Origin: Sorghum bicolor
Lineage: Eukaryota > Streptophyta > Magnoliopsida > Poales > Poaceae
Assembly: GCF_000003195.3 (NCBI RefSeq)
Contig: NC_012871.2
Location: 10,031,997-10,095,996, forward strand
DNA: 64,000 bases
Direction: 5' to 3'
Part shown: positions 24,151-36,920 of the stretch, piece after piece
Layout of the letters: the number at the start of each line of letters is the position of its first letter
How positions within the stretch are numbered: position 1 is the first letter of the stretch
Notes under the pieces: model-generated
Database searches by the model: none
What the model saw: the letters and a program-made list of their open reading frames with translations, nothing else
What the model was told of the DNA's origin: nothing
Position numbers and translations under genes: made by a program

Positions 24151-24776
24151 GTTTTCTTGGTGTTACAATATAATGGACACAACCTATTCTCTAGTCCATA
24201 GCCCTAAAATTTTGGTACAATAACCCTAAACCCTAAACAGGTGTTGGGCATCTGTTTGGTGCTAGCTGTAGTGTTCAAGTAGGCAAGGCTGATGAAGCAG
24301 GGTGTTGGTGAAAATGATGTAATGAACCTATTATGCTAGATTTGTCTTTGTTATGAACTATGGGCCTTTGTCCCCTTGGACATCTGTTGTGTGCATGTAT
24401 CTTTTGTGATAGCTTGTGTACTTTTAATGACATTGTCTTTGGTCATGATAACAGAGAAATCTAGGAAGTTTTTTCTGGCCAGTACATTTTGTGACAAAAT
24501 TTCTACATTGCATGACAAATTATTTGCATTTCATGACATTGTCTTGTGTCATTATAACCTAAAAATATGGGCAGATTTATGTGAATGTTTCTGAGAACTG
24601 TAACTTTTTTGACACATCAAGTATACAGTGGAAACAGAATCACTCATACAAGTTCATAGTTCACAAATGGTTCTACAAATGCAATAGTTAGTCATCATCA
24701 ATGGTACAAGTTGACAAATACAGCAGGAGCACTAACAAGAGTGAGTGGATTACAAATTGGTAGAAAAATGCGAAGG
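24151..24776. other. CACTA 1 left flank and 3' region
   Basis: 24151-24360 is unassigned. It includes ccctaaaccctaaac (two telomere-like units), too short to mean much. 24460-24560 holds catgacattgtcttgtgtcatt-type motifs, also seen at 28500-28600 on the other side of the transposase gene. Confidence 0.45.
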
Positions 24777-27700
24777 TTAGTCATCATCACTGTAGTCCTC
24801 TGACATGTTGCCTTCATCTGGACTATGGTACTCAAGGAAGGTTTCATCTTCTTCTTCTTAATCTGCAACATATGTTTCATCACCTTGAGCTATTTGTTGA
24901 TTGCGACGGATGCTGTCGACAAGGTCTCTACTAACAGGGCTTCCTGGTTCATTTTCCATGTGCAACAAATCCATATCAGGATAATTGTCTCCCACTGTAC
25001 CATCTCTGGACAAAGTATTCTCTTCTTGATATGCCTCTTGACATCTCATCTGTACTTGTTCATGGATTTGTTGGTTGTTGTCAGACTCATCGACATCAAT
25101 ATATGTCTATGGCCAAAGTCTTGTACCACACGCCAAGATGGACCTAACTTTGTATCTTCCAAGAGGAAAACTTGTGAAGCTTCTGTGGCAAGAATGAAAG
25201 GATCATTCTTATACCATCGGACTTGGATGTTAATGCTCTTGAAGTAACCATCATCTTTCATCTGGTATGTCCTTCCCTCTAGATGGTACCATTCACACCG
25301 TAATAAGACAATAGATCTATCTCCTTTGTTGTTCTTATTGTAAGTCAACTCAATGATGTCTGTGATTGTCCCATAGAAGTCAATAGTGTCATCATTGTGA
25401 GTACCTGCAGTTTTGATGGTGGAGTTCTGTGTCTTCCGGTATTCCTCAAGGGCCATAGTGTGGTACCGTACCCCATTGATTATACAAGCTGTGTATGAAT
25501 GCACACGCCTATCTGGCCGACATGCGAGTGAGTACAGGTCTCCATCAACATCTGTTGTGCCTTCATATTTCAATCTGGTAATCTGTAGGTTATAGACATA
25601 CATAATTAGGATGTTTCATAATGTATTGTATCAAAAATATTGATTCGTGTTGTAAAAGCTGCACACACATGTTTCTCAAACCATTGAGCGAAATGTGTTG
25701 AGATCACTTTTTCAATATCGTTGACTTGTTGTTGTTCTAATTCTTCCCTGTACAAGCTGGAATGGAAGAAAGAAGTTAATTAGTTTAATGTGACACAAGT
25801 ATTGAATAAAGTAGACTGAAAAGAAATGTCAACAATTACTCACTCTTTGTATTCATCAACCTATTCACAGTTATTTAGAACAAACCAAACCATGGAGTCA
25901 TAGTCTTTATCTTTGTAATGAAGTTTTGAAGCACCCAATAGGTTAATACCATGATCAAAAATACAGTAACCATTGGGTGAGGTGCTATGTTGTCCATCTA
26001 TGTTTCTTTCTGGCCTAGTGAACCTATTAATAATGTCACTGAAATATGTTGAACACTGGGTCATGCACTCATAGGCAGTGTATGCCTCTGCAACAGATCC
26101 TTTAGGTCTTGCTTTATTGCAGATGAAACGCTTAAAGGTGCCCAATCTTCTCTCAATGGGATACATCCATCCATACTGAACCGGTCCCCTAAGGAGTGCC
26201 TCATCAGGTAAGTGTACTGCTAGGTGAACCATGACATCAAAGAATGCAGGAGGATAAATTTTCTCCAACTTGCAAAGTATAAGTACAATATCTTCCTTCA
26301 TCTTGTTCAATGCATCAACCTTTAGAGTTTTGGAGCAAAGTTGCGTAAAAAACCTACCCAATTCAGCAATGACTTCGTATACGTCTTTGCGCACTAAACC
26401 ACGAAGGCCAGCTGGTAAAATATGCTGCAGTAGTATATGACAGTCATGTGTTTTCAGCCCATGCATTGATCCTCCTCCCTTCATATTGACACATCTTGAT
26501 ATATTGGAGGCATAGCCATCAGGAAACTTAACATTGCTCACAAATTGCAAAAACTTCTTTTTTGCTTCTGGTGTTAGAACGTAACAAGCTCTTGGCTTTG
26601 AAGATGCAGCACCACTGACATTTAGCAAATGAAGCTCCTTTCTTATACCTCTTTCTTCCAAATCTATTCTAGCAGCAATTGTGTCCTTTGTCTTGTTTGG
26701 AATATTAAGTAGAGTTGACAAAATGTTTTCACATATGTTTTTCTCTATGTGCATAACATCAAGGTTGTATTGTAGCTTCAATTTTGACCAGTATGGCAAA
26801 TCATACAAGCTAGCCTTCACATGCCAAACTGATTCTCCATCACGGCGTCTTTTTCTTGATTTTGGCATTTCTGGAGTCTTGCCAGGAACATAGGAAACTT
26901 CATCCAACCTTGCCATAACCTCATCTACACTAAATTTCCTTGGCTTCTCTCTATTTTCTTGGTGGCCATTGAAAGATCTATTTCTCCTCCAAGTATGGCC
27001 ATCTGGGAGGAAACGTCTATGACCTATGAATCCAATTTTGTTTGTTAGACATTCACGGCATGGATTCTCATCACAATGGACACATGCGAAGTAACCCCTG
27101 GTGGTTCTTCCTGACATGGTTCCTAATGCAGGGTAGTCATGGATTCCCCAAAGAATCACTGCACGTAGACTGAAGTTTTTGTCTTCATAAGCATCATAAG
27201 TAGGGACACCCTCCCAAAGTCTGAGCATGTCTGCAATCAAAGGGTTGCATGAACACATGGAAATCTTTGCCTGGTGATTTTTTTCCTGGAATTAGTAAAG
27301 CTAGCATGTAATTAGATTGGTCCATACACAGCCATGGTGGAAAATTGTATGGACCAACTATCACTGGCCAGATGCTATATGAATTGGTCATCTGACCATA
27401 TGGGTTAAATCCATCAGTAGCAATGGCTAGCCTCAAACTGCGGGGATCATCTGCAAAAGACTTGAATGTATCATCAAAATCTTTCCAAGCTTCTCCATCA
27501 GTAGGATGCCTCATTTCATTCTCAACTGGTACCCTCTGTTCCTTGTGCCATCTTGCATACTTTGCTCGTTGCTTTGAGATAAAAAGCCTTTGAAGGTGTG
27601 GAATTATTGGAAAGTAACGGAGGACCTTGTGAGGAACTTTCTTTTTGCCCTCCTTGTTCACTTTCCATCTTGTGTAGCCACAAACTGGGCAATGATCATC

Positions 27701-28441
27701 TTCTTCATGGTCTTTCCAAAACAAGGCACAGTCATACTTGCACACATGAATAGAAACATAACCAAAACCCATCTTCCGAAGTAGAGCTTTTGTTTCATTA
27801 TAGGACTTAGGGAGGCTGGGCACATTCTTCAAAGATGTCGAAAGCAACTCAAGGATTGCATCGAACCCAGAATTTGGTATCCGATTGTACACTTTTATAT
27901 GTAGGGGCTTAACAATGAAACTTAGCCTTGACTCTTTGGTGCAACCTGGATAAAGCTCTCGCTTAGCCTCTTCCATGATTTCTTTATATAAGTTACCACC
28001 GTGTCCATGGCTTGCTGCAGTGTACAAATCTTGAATCAACCCTTGAACTCCCCATGCACTATCTTCTATGACATCTTCACCTTGCACTTCATCATCAAGT
28101 GGAGCTTGGTCATTTTCATCCCAAGACAAATCTTGTTCAATAGCTAGTGTGCCACCATCTTGGTCAACATCATTATCATCTCCCTCTCCATGTTCAATCC
28201 ACCTTGTATAGATCCTAGACATACCATTGATGTGTATATCCTCCTCTACCTCATCTTGACTTTTTTCTACGTGGTTTAGGCATCGACGACATGGGCACTT
28301 GATTTTTTCATCTGCTCTGAATCTACTTCTAACATGTTGCATGAATTTCTCAACACCAGCCTTATAGGGTTCAGTAAATGGTAAGCTGTTATAAATCCAG
28401 CTTCTGTCTATCTTGATCTGCATGAATTGAGGTGCCAACAT
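24777..28441 (-). pseudogene. CACTA TNP2-type transposase, disrupted
   Basis: The N-terminal part (28441-27235) has a transposase-associated region (DRSWIYN…CPCRRCLN), a CPVCGYTRW zinc motif and RYFPIIPHLQRLF with LAIATDGFNPYG, all typical of the TNP2 family (Transposase_21). The frame then shifts by one extra T in CCCTTTGATT near 27240 and continues with RLWEGVPTYDAYED, TTRGYFACVHCDENPC and LQYNLDVMHIEKNICENILS, then a DUF4218-like region (LHLLNVSGAA, HDCHILLQHILP). A TAG at 25861-25863 precedes a splice donor near 25843. Exons at 25756-25660 and 25595-25110 follow, the latter DUF4216-like (PFILATEASQVFLLED). A further frameshift near 25110 and a TAA at 24858-24860 break the acidic tail. The protein would bind and cut the element ends. 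It faces away from the + strand gene starting at 30848. Confidence 0.93.
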
Positions 28442-30847
28442 GTTAGGAATTGATCTCCATTAATCTTATAGGAATTGAATTTTCAACATGGTGAAAACAT
28501 ATAAGTTGTAGCATGTGCCTTTTGTGACAAATTCCATACTTTATATGACAGATTATGGTCATTCAATGACATTGTCATGTGTCATTTAAACACAACAACT
28601 TGCAAAATGCACCAAGTATCCACTGAAAAATCCTGTGGAAATCCTATAACCTAAATGAGGTCTTAGAAACCAACAAGTCATTGATGAACAGAAAAAACCC
28701 ACCTTGTTCAAATCGACCTAATGTAGCAGCAACATCTAGGTGCTAGCCGTCGAAGCAGCAGCAGCTACAGATCTGGTGGCGAGGGGGGTGCCGAGGCAGC
28801 AACTGCAGATGCTGTAGGTGAGGGGGTGGTGAGGCAGCAGTGCGGATGGCCAGCATGGGAGCACCAGTGGGACGCACGAGGCTGGTACTCGGGTTCACCG
28901 GCGAGGTAGCCGTTGGGGTCAACGATGAAGCAGCAGCAGTCGGGAGCAGTGCGACATCAGCAAGGCAAGGTGAGGAGCAGTAGTGGGGCTGGCAAGAGAG
29001 CAGCAGTGAGGATGGCGACGGTGATGTGGGGTCACCGCCGGCGTGCCCCTGTAGTGGACCAGCCCAGGAGTGCCCTCTGCACTGGCCGAGAGGTGCCTAA
29101 GTGCCTCTCCAACTCTGCTTTGCTAAGTGCCCCCAATGACATGTGGGTCCCGAATTGAAGTGAGCATGGACAGACATTTGGGTCCAATGTGTGACTGACA
29201 AGTGGGCCCTACATGGTTCTTAGCCTTGGATGCAATGAACTCAGTATGGAAGCATCATTTCTCTTTTTAATCCATATAAAAAAATTGTAACTAGTATTTC
29301 TCCCACATACATACTCGAAATGCGATGCTTTTTTTTCCTAAATTTTTCTAAATTCATGCTCTATCATTTTATTGAGTTTCTTGTGATCATCATTTCATGT
29401 GACAAAGTTTGCACAAATCATAATGTGAGTTTACAAAAAATGACAACTTTAAGAAAATATTTGAAACTCTTAATGATTCCAACTACAGAAGTCATCAGCA
29501 TGAAAGTTTGTCAAATCATCAATATCTTTGACTTTTATTAAGGTCATTTTTTCATCTGAAAAAGTTATATAAACGTTGTTCAAAAATTCTATGCATCTCA
29601 CTTCTAGTTTATGAAACAACAAGTGTGATGCATGGAATTTGTGAATAAGATTTGTATAAGTTTGTTGGATGAAGAAATGACCTTAATAAAAGTCAAAGAT
29701 ATTGATGAGTTGAGAAACTTTCATGTTCATGAATTTTTCATTTGAAATAACAAAGTATCTAAAAAATTTGTTCGAAGTTCTAATATTTTCAAATTCAAGA
29801 TTCAAACTATCAAAACAAAGTCTTATGACAAATCCCCCAAAATCAAAATGGTAGATCTCACTGCATTGCACAACTTTGTTTCTGACATTTTTTACATTTG
29901 ATGAAAATTATTACTCCAAAAAACTCAATTAGTTGGTACTACTACTAATATAGTCACTGACATAGAGGACCCACTGTCCAGAACCTAAAATTGGCACCTA
30001 CACCTTGGAGCTCTCCCGCCCTCACTCGGTCACCGACAAATGGAACCCACCATGACTCCCGCTCAGCATGGCCAAAATCCCCCACTCATCCGTCCTTATC
30101 CTCAGCGCTCAGCATGGCTCCACTCAGCGCAGCCATGGCCTCCTCCTCCCTCCCGTAAACCTAGTGCCGCCCTTCGCCTATCTAGCCGCCGCACCTGCGG
30201 CAGGGCCCAGATCCGGCACTGCCCGTCCCGCCGTTAGGACCTCCACAGGGATCCGAAGCCCCCCATGTCACCACTGCACCTACGCCAGTTCTTGGATCCG
30301 CCGGAGCTTGAAGCCCGAAGCCACCATCCCGCTGTCGATAGCAACACCGGAGCCTAGAGCCCGGAGCAGCCAATCCCGCTGTCAACAACAACGCCCGCCC
30401 ATCACACCGTCCTTACCTCCGCGGGGACCCAGCTCCCCATCTATCGTCTTCCCGTCTGCTCGTCAGAGTAAGTACCATTCTATTACTACATGCTTTGTTT
30501 TGTCTTGTGCTAACTATTACATTGTCTGTGCATGCTAACTGTTACATTTAGAGGTACTTTCATGTTTCGAACTAATATGGAACTTATCATTGTAGTCATC
30601 AGTTGTCATAGTATTTGATTTGAAGTGTCCATGCCTCAGGAGCTAAACGTGTCATTCAGTATTGAACTTTGTTGCCGTGTGACAGAAAAAGCACCATGTT
30701 TATAGTATTCTGCATGTCAAGCTCTTTCATTCATACTAGCTAATTTACTACTCTTGGACTAACTATTAGACTTCCTTCAATTTTTTTTACAGAAACTGTT
30801 AAAAGTTCCTACTATTCTGGGTTGCATCATTAAAATTATTAAAGGAA
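28442..30847. promoter_or_regulatory. Intergenic region between two divergent CACTA genes
   Basis: Both genes start from this 2.4-kb block, so it should carry both promoters. 28500-28600 holds subterminal-like motifs. 28720-29060 is G-rich. 29499-29725 is a 227-bp palindrome. 30010-30470 is C-rich and CpG-rich and ends at CAGA|GTAAGT (about 30470), a good splice donor. 30010-30470 may therefore be an untranslated first exon of the + strand gene. No clear TATA box was assigned. Confidence 0.5.
29499..29725. repeat. 227-bp near-perfect palindrome
   Basis: The left arm (29499-29611) starts catgaaagtttgtcaaatca and the right arm (29613-29725) is its near-perfect reverse complement. A 40-base stretch around aatatctttgacttttatta pairs almost without mismatch. 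The centre is at 29612, with almost no loop. It lies between the divergent transposase genes. Transcribed from either side, it would form a long hairpin RNA. Confidence 0.92.
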
Positions 30848-33640
30848 ATGCCAAAAACTCAGTATGAGCTGCAGAGGGACCAGAACATTAAGAAGGTCCA
30901 GGATGTTTTTATGTCATTGGGTATTCCTGTGTTATCAAATACTGTTAGAAATGCTTTCTCAAAATGTGAGAAAGAGGGCAAAGGGAAGAGCCTAGTGTCT
31001 GGAAAACCAGATTCTGACAGTGAATATGATCCATCATCTGACATTGATAACAAATCTGATTCTGATGATGATTATGATGATGACCTCAATACTGAGGTGA
31101 GATGAAACACTGGGCCAATTTTCAAGCTTACATATCCTTCTATAGCTCAACACATACATCATTGTACTTATCACTCTTTGTTGTCGTGTTCTTAACTTAT
31201 AAGATGCACGTTTCTCTTGCCAGGTAAGAACAATGGCTCCAGGAGCTCGCCCTCAACAGAAGAAGCAAAAGGTGGCTACCAATCAGCAGCCACTGCGCAC
31301 ACCAACCAGATTTAGCAGGGCTCAGGCTGCCATGTATTCGTCTGGTGCAGACCCTAGGAAAACTGCAGGCCGTCCACCACCTAAGCCAAGACAAAACTTG
31401 CCTCCAAAGACCACTGCAGCCCGTCCACCACCTAAGCCAAGCCAAGACAAAGCCAACACTAATACAAATGCCATTCCCAATGCCAGCCATTTGCATGGCC
31501 ATCTCACTAGCGCCACCCTAACCACAGACACTACAAACACTGTGCCTACTTCTTTGGGAAACATTATGGCCAATGCAGCGAACTCCTCACCTGCCCCAAA
31601 TACAGTGCCTAGTCCACGTAGATTCACTAGGACTAGTGCAGCCATGTCTTCACCTGGTGCTTACAGAGTGCCTACTATTACCAGAACCAGTGCTAGCCTA
31701 CCTCAAGAACCTACTCCCACAAACAGCAATAACCAAACAGTTCCTGCAGAAAACTCACCAGGTGCACAAAGCAACCGACAAAGCAATGACATCAATGTGT
31801 CATCTCCTCAATGTGATACTCCTAATTCTGAGGGACATACAACTGAAGGAGAACCAGTCCATGACTCTGCAGGTAAATAATTTGTGTTTCGAAGCATTAG
31901 TTTTCCTATTCAATATCTACAACTACTACTGCTATAATAAAACATTTTTGTTGTTATGTGCAGATGCAGCTCCCAAAAAGAATGTTCGCAAGAGAACATT
32001 GGGCCATGGTTTAGAGAAGATGCTTAATAGAGGAAAGAAGCTTGCTATTGAGGTGGCTCCTGGGAAGAAAAGACCTGATGTGCCACTTCAAGCAGCAAAG
32101 CTGGCATCAGAATGTGGTGTAGCCCTTAGAGACAACCTACCAATATATACAAAATGGAAAGATTATGATAATGATGCTGGGCAAGCAGAAGTTGCAAAAG
32201 TGCTAAGAAAAGTGGCGGTGAGTGAGCTATTTCATTCTTCCTAATATTTTCATGCATTACAGTACTCTGAATTATAAATTAAGTCTAGTATTTAATTTCT
32301 GTGCTTATAGTCAAGGTTGGATGTTGATATTAAGTCAGAGGGACCAAGCAAAGATGCATGCACTGATACCATTAAGAGGAGACTAAGGCAACGAAGGTAT
32401 CTCCTGAAGAAGAAGTACTTCGACCCCTCACTGACTATAGAACAATTGTTGTCCAAAGAACCCCCACCTAAAATGCAGAAAGAGGAATGGATCAAGTTGG
32501 TTGAGTACTGGTGTGACCCAACTAATCAGGTCCATGTCCACTATCTGATTTTGTTAATATGCAAAGCAAATTGAGCATGTGAATGAAACATGTGCTTTCC
32601 ATTTTTAATGTAGGAGAAATCAACTAAGAACAAAGACAACCGAGGGCAAGTGCAGCTTCACCAAAGGACAGGATCTAGGTCCTATATTGCCCATCGATAC
32701 AGCCTGGTATGGATATTCATGCTTTCTTTGATGCAGAATTTTTTATGATGATAATGGCAAAGTGGGAATCAAATAGGTGTTAATGTTGATTGACAAAGCA
32801 TAGCACTAATTAATTGATTGCCTGTGATTTCCTTTGCTGTTGCCATAAAAAAATATGTTAGCAACTAGCACACAATTGTATGTTCCTATACTGCTTACAT
32901 TTCTTAGCATCTTGCTGTTTACATGAAACAAAATTATGCCTCATCTTATATCCCATGTTTGTCTAGCCCTGTATATACCTTCACTTATGTCATTGTAACC
33001 CAAGAGTTTTGCATGCTGCAGAGGCCGAAGTATAACAATATGGAACCAGATCCTATTGAATTATTTGGGGAGTGTATGAATAGCCCACAAAATGGCCGTA
33101 CTCCTCTTGCAAATGACATATATGTAAGTACAATAATTAATGGATATATGTACTATGACCAATAAATTGCTAGATTCAACTAAGATGTTTGGCCTTGTTA
33201 CTAAGTGCATTCATTCCATGTAGGAACAAATGGTTTTGGAGAAGGAAAGAGAACCAAATGAAGGAGAAGAACAAAAGAGCCCCTCTAGGATTGTTGCTAA
33301 CAGTCTTAGCCAGATCTGCCGATCATCCACCTTCCTTCCAAACATCGGTGTTGCTCGAGTGTCGAAGACTAGCCGGTCCACAACAACAGTCAATGAAGCA
33401 CGCCTTCAAGCTCAGTTCGAGGCAACACTGCAAGCTGAAAGAGAGCAAGCTGCTAGGCATCAGGAAGAGCTACAAGCATAGCTTCAAGCTCAACAGGCCT
33501 CGCTTCAAGCAAACCAAGCAGCTCTTGAGGAAAACCAAACTTTGTTGCGCCAGACCCAAGATGAAGTGAAGGAGATGCATACCAAGTTTGAAGAGACAAA
33601 TGCACTGCTGCGGGCTATGCTGAAACTTCAGAAAGATTGA
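30848..33640 (+). pseudogene. CACTA second transposase (TNPA / Transposase_24-like), 7 exons
   Basis: All seven exons join in frame with GT-AG borders: 30848-31096, 31224-31872, 31964-32217, 32311-32529, 32614-32706, 33022-33123 and 33224-33640. The start MPKTQYELQR is followed by an acidic Asp/Ser stretch, a Pro/Thr/Ala-rich region (exon 2) and a conserved core. In the core, TKWKDY, RRLRQRRYLLKKKYF, WIKLVEYW, RTGSRSYIAHRYSL and EPDPIELFGECM fit the plant En/Spm Ptta-type transposase domain. The C-terminus is a Gln/Glu-rich coiled coil. A TAG at 33479-33481 replaces an expected Gln codon, 53 codons before the natural TGA at 33638-33640, and it is the only lesion I see. In En/Spm the partner protein binds subterminal repeats. 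The core domain is before the stop. Confidence 0.88.
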
Positions 33641-34441
33641 TGTCTAGGTTTGAATGCAGCTTCTATTTCTGATGCCTTTGCCAGAATAACATCTGTGAAC
33701 TTTTGTTTCACTGTGTTTGTAGAACCAAGTATCTGAACTTGTAGAACCAAGTATCTGAACTTATTTGCATCTGCTTTTATGTTTGTACCTATATGGTGGA
33801 TTTGAACCTATGTGATGGAACCTAGAACTGCTATGATGTGTTTCAACTTGCAAACACTGTGTCTTATAGTCTGGAGTGTATATGTGGATGATGGCTTGCC
33901 TAAAATGTGTATGATTTATGAGCTATGATGAGAATGATGATGTGTGACATTGGTCATGAATTGCAATTGATACATACACTAGAGCCTTCGTCATGGAATG
34001 AAATGAAAATGTATGACAACCTGGAGTCGTCTCAGATTTATCTAACTTTCTTACATTGCAAGACACAAAAACAGCGTCACAACATATGCATGACTATATA
34101 AGACGCAACAGTCTCGTCACAAAAAATAGACTGAATCTTGGTCCCCCAGAGGCATATTGTGACAGTGACATATTATATGTGACGAGTTGACCAGCAAATA
34201 TGTGACGACGACAACCGTCATTAAAGGTAAACATTATACGACGATATGGTATGACCGTCACAAAACGTTAACCCATTATATGACGACTTTGCTTAATATC
34301 GTCACAAGGTACATTTAGCGATGGTCGATATATGACGACCTCCATGACGGTGGTTTTTCGTCATGCCAAACATTTTGTGACTATTTCTTTACTTTACATG
34401 ACAAATACTGTTTATCATAAAATCTGAGATTTCTTGTAGTG
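33641..34441. repeat. CACTA 1 right subterminal repeat array
   Basis: After the 3' UTR (33641-33980) there are many short motifs of the type GTGACGA, TCGTCAC and ATGACGAC (34020-34380), in both orientations, before the terminal AGATTTCTTGTAGTG. In En/Spm, clusters like this are where the TNPA-like protein binds. The three bases after the end (tca, 34442-34444) would be the target duplication, but the left partner is missing. Confidence 0.8.
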
Positions 34442-34635
34442 TCAAGACCAATCAGAGTTCTGTCCGTGCAAAGTGAGCTTCAAGATTTTTTACAAAGGTA
34501 GCTGATAAAATAAGATGGCATTTGAATATGTCAAACAGGATGTACAACTGGGACAATGGTTCATGCATCAAGCTTTGATAAACAAAGATGGAATTCAATG
34601 TTCCCATCACTTGTCAGGTTCCACGATGAAAATTA
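34442..34635. repeat. Segmental repeat, copy C (part 1)
   Basis: It matches the last 130-150 bases of copies A (10714-10845) and B (18985-19088). It starts directly after the CACTA 1 right end, so that element landed in this repeat. Confidence 0.65.
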
Positions 34636-34811
34636 GGCCCTGTATACATGTATGAAGTACTAAATGTAGACTATTCACGAAACTAAAAACACAGGTAGAG
34701 AGTAATTTGTGAGACAAATCTTTTGAGCCTAATTAATCTATGATTGGACACTAATTGTTAAATAAAACAAAAATGGTACATAAATTTTAATAACCCCGAC
34801 CAAACACCCCC
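34636..34811. mobile_element. MITE, about 176 bp
   Basis: It starts GGCCCTGTATAC and ends CCAAACACCCCC, an imperfect inverted pair. Its middle (gagcctaattaatctatgattggacactaattgt) is a well-known grass MITE core. The flanks are TTA on the left and TAA on the right, so the usual 3-bp duplication is imperfect. Confidence 0.65.
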
Positions 34812-36529
34812 TAAGAGCATCCCAAAAGCGAGCAGAACTCCCCGGCTGACGTGGTGACATAAAACAATAAAAAAGGAAGAAAGTTGGACAGACACTGAGA
34901 AGATTTGGGAAATGTGCGAGCTAGAAGACTCAGCACTTAGCTAGTGCGTTAGGGCATGTACAACCCACAGATGGAGGTCTGTCTCTAAGTGCCTTGAATC
35001 TATTACACAGACATGTATAAATACATGTTATACAACCCACAGACGAGAGTCTGTCTCTAAGATATCTAATACTTTGCATATAGCTAGGATAAACTATAAA
35101 TAATTTTTTGTATACCATTGTGTGGCTATTTGATAGGAAATATAGCAAGAATAAATAAGAGCAATATGATTACAATATTTTTTAGAAACCATGGCTATTA
35201 CGAATGGGGAAAGACAACTTCTAACCTTTGAATTAACAAGAAAAGAAGGTCATTTAACTGGTAACCTTGAAGGCAAAGCTATACTCAGCACAACACATCC
35301 CCATCTGTATATCATATTATATATAATAACATCTTTGTCTAATTTTCTTTCTTTTCATAGCGTAGGCAAATGCTACAGATTTGACTTCAGTAGAAAATTT
35401 CACTAGCAGCATCCTCATAGCCCCGGGTCAGCCAAAAACAGCTAGCATTTCACATTATGAAAACAACATACAAAGTTCCATCAGTTTAGTGCAACCTCAT
35501 TGTAATATTTAGATGCCAAAGAATGCTGAAGCTTCATACAAGTGCCAAAGACTGCTGAAGCTTCATACAAGTGCCATCAGTTTAGTGCAACCTCATTGTA
35601 ATATTTAGATGCTAAGTCAATCTCAACTACACATTATCGCTCAGTGAATAGGGAAGCTGCATAGGACTACATTAATAGGTAAGCCTGCAAACTTGAAACT
35701 TAGATGTAGGAGTAGTTTTTAGAACTGAAAGTGGTACTGTGGTCGCGTAAAGTTTTGAGAAGGCAGACACTTAGTATCTTTCGAATGTACGAATCATTAG
35801 TTATTACCTCCTTCAAAGAACACACCTAGTCAATGGAGTGTACGCAAGCTTTATCATAGATTACTAAGATTTACTTCATCAGACTACTGAATTAAGAACG
35901 TATTCTTGCTGTAGAGGTCCTAGTGCTTGGGCCAGAGGCCGAGCTCACCACGATGTCAGTGTCCACCGGCATTAGCGTGGTTGTGTCCAGCCTTGGGATC
36001 GTCGGGCTTCGCATATCCGGCAGCAGTGGTGGCGCGGCAGTGGTGCGACTACGGTGCTGTGGATCTCACGATGACGGCTTGGGCACAATCGGTGGCGCTC
36101 TGGATCGTCGAGCTTGGCATCTCCGGCAGCTTCGGCGGCGGGACGACAGTGCTGGGTCTCCGGCAGCTCAGTCACCGTCGCCCAAAGTAATCCTGCGAGC
36201 ACCAAAACCAGAACACGCGAGCGCCTACACGGGATCCGAGTGCAAGGTCGACTCATGGAAACGAACCCATACAACGCTGCTGCCCTTGTCGGTTCCACCT
36301 AGGAGCACGAGCCCTTGCCGTCGTCTCGCGAGGCGACGGGGCGAGCGTCTCTGAGCCAAACCGAGGATTTTTTGCATAATTCGCGTCTTGGAGACAGGCG
36401 TTGTACGTGCCATAGCTTTGTTCCTTCTGATTGGTTATGTGCCACTCCGAGCTAGCGATTTCAGTCCCGTTGGGGACGCCCTAAACCAAAAAGCTTCAAG
36501 GAAGACCGATCAGTGTTCTGATTCCATGC
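34812..36529. other. Non-coding DNA with local repeats
   Basis: 34949-35060 holds two copies of acaacccacagaNgNNNgtctgtctctaag, which looks MITE-like. 35478-35612 is a local duplication (ttccatcagtttagtgcaacctcattgtaatatttagatg twice, with tgctgaagcttcatacaagtgcca twice between). 35900-36360 is GC-rich with overlapping ORFs on both strands but no domain I recognise; it may be a captured first exon or chance. Confidence 0.5.
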
Positions 36530-36877
36530 ACGCGGTTGCCTCTGGAGATGCCAGCCAGGAACACCATTGGCTTGTCACACTTCCTCTCGCGGTTGCCTTG
36601 GTGCTGTTCCCAGGGTGCAACGACAGAAGACTTTGGCTACCTGCCAAGGCTCCTGAGATCTGCTTCGTTCCCAAGGTGCTGTTCGGATAGCCTAGCCAGA
36701 AAATGTATCGGATTTTAAAGCACAGATTATTCCACCTGGTGCCAGCAACAATCCTGATGCATCCTACACCCAGTCGGCCAGTCCTATGTGAGCTGTGAAA
36801 ATTACCAGCTAGTTTGATAGAGCAATTTCTACGTTGGGAGATTCTTCATTTTGTGGCGCTCTTTGGCTCTGGTGTAG

Positions 36878-36920
<43 letters not shown>

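Larger units (their letters stand above)
24360..34441. mobile_element. CACTA (En/Spm-type) element 1, left end missing
   Basis: The right end reads AGATTTCTTGTAGTG (34427-34441), the reverse complement of CACTACAAGAAATCT, a standard grass CACTA terminus. Inside it, 33990-34420 is packed with short GTGACGA / TCGTCAC-type subterminal motifs in both orientations. Two divergent genes follow inwards: a TNP2-type transposase (-) and a second transposase gene (+). The left border is approximate. 24486-24535 resembles the right subterminal sequence (cattttgtgac…catgacaaat), but in direct orientation, and no CACTA terminus was found between 24150 and 24776. The element therefore looks truncated or rearranged on the left. 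Confidence 0.85.

Noticed and set aside
24218..24238. CCCTAAACCCTAAAC telomere-like sequence.
   Set aside because: Only two units. This is expected by chance in AT-rich plant DNA and is not an interstitial telomere.
30068..30538. 156-codon C-rich + strand ORF as a separate protein.
   Set aside because: It overlaps other frames of the same GC-rich block and ends past a strong splice donor. It is better explained as an untranslated first exon.
35923..36354. GC-rich ORFs on both strands as a captured gene.
   Set aside because: Open frames on both strands are usual in CpG-rich sequence. No motif and no splice signal support coding.
36880..36917. AT dinucleotide run as a functional element.
   Set aside because: Ordinary microsatellite.
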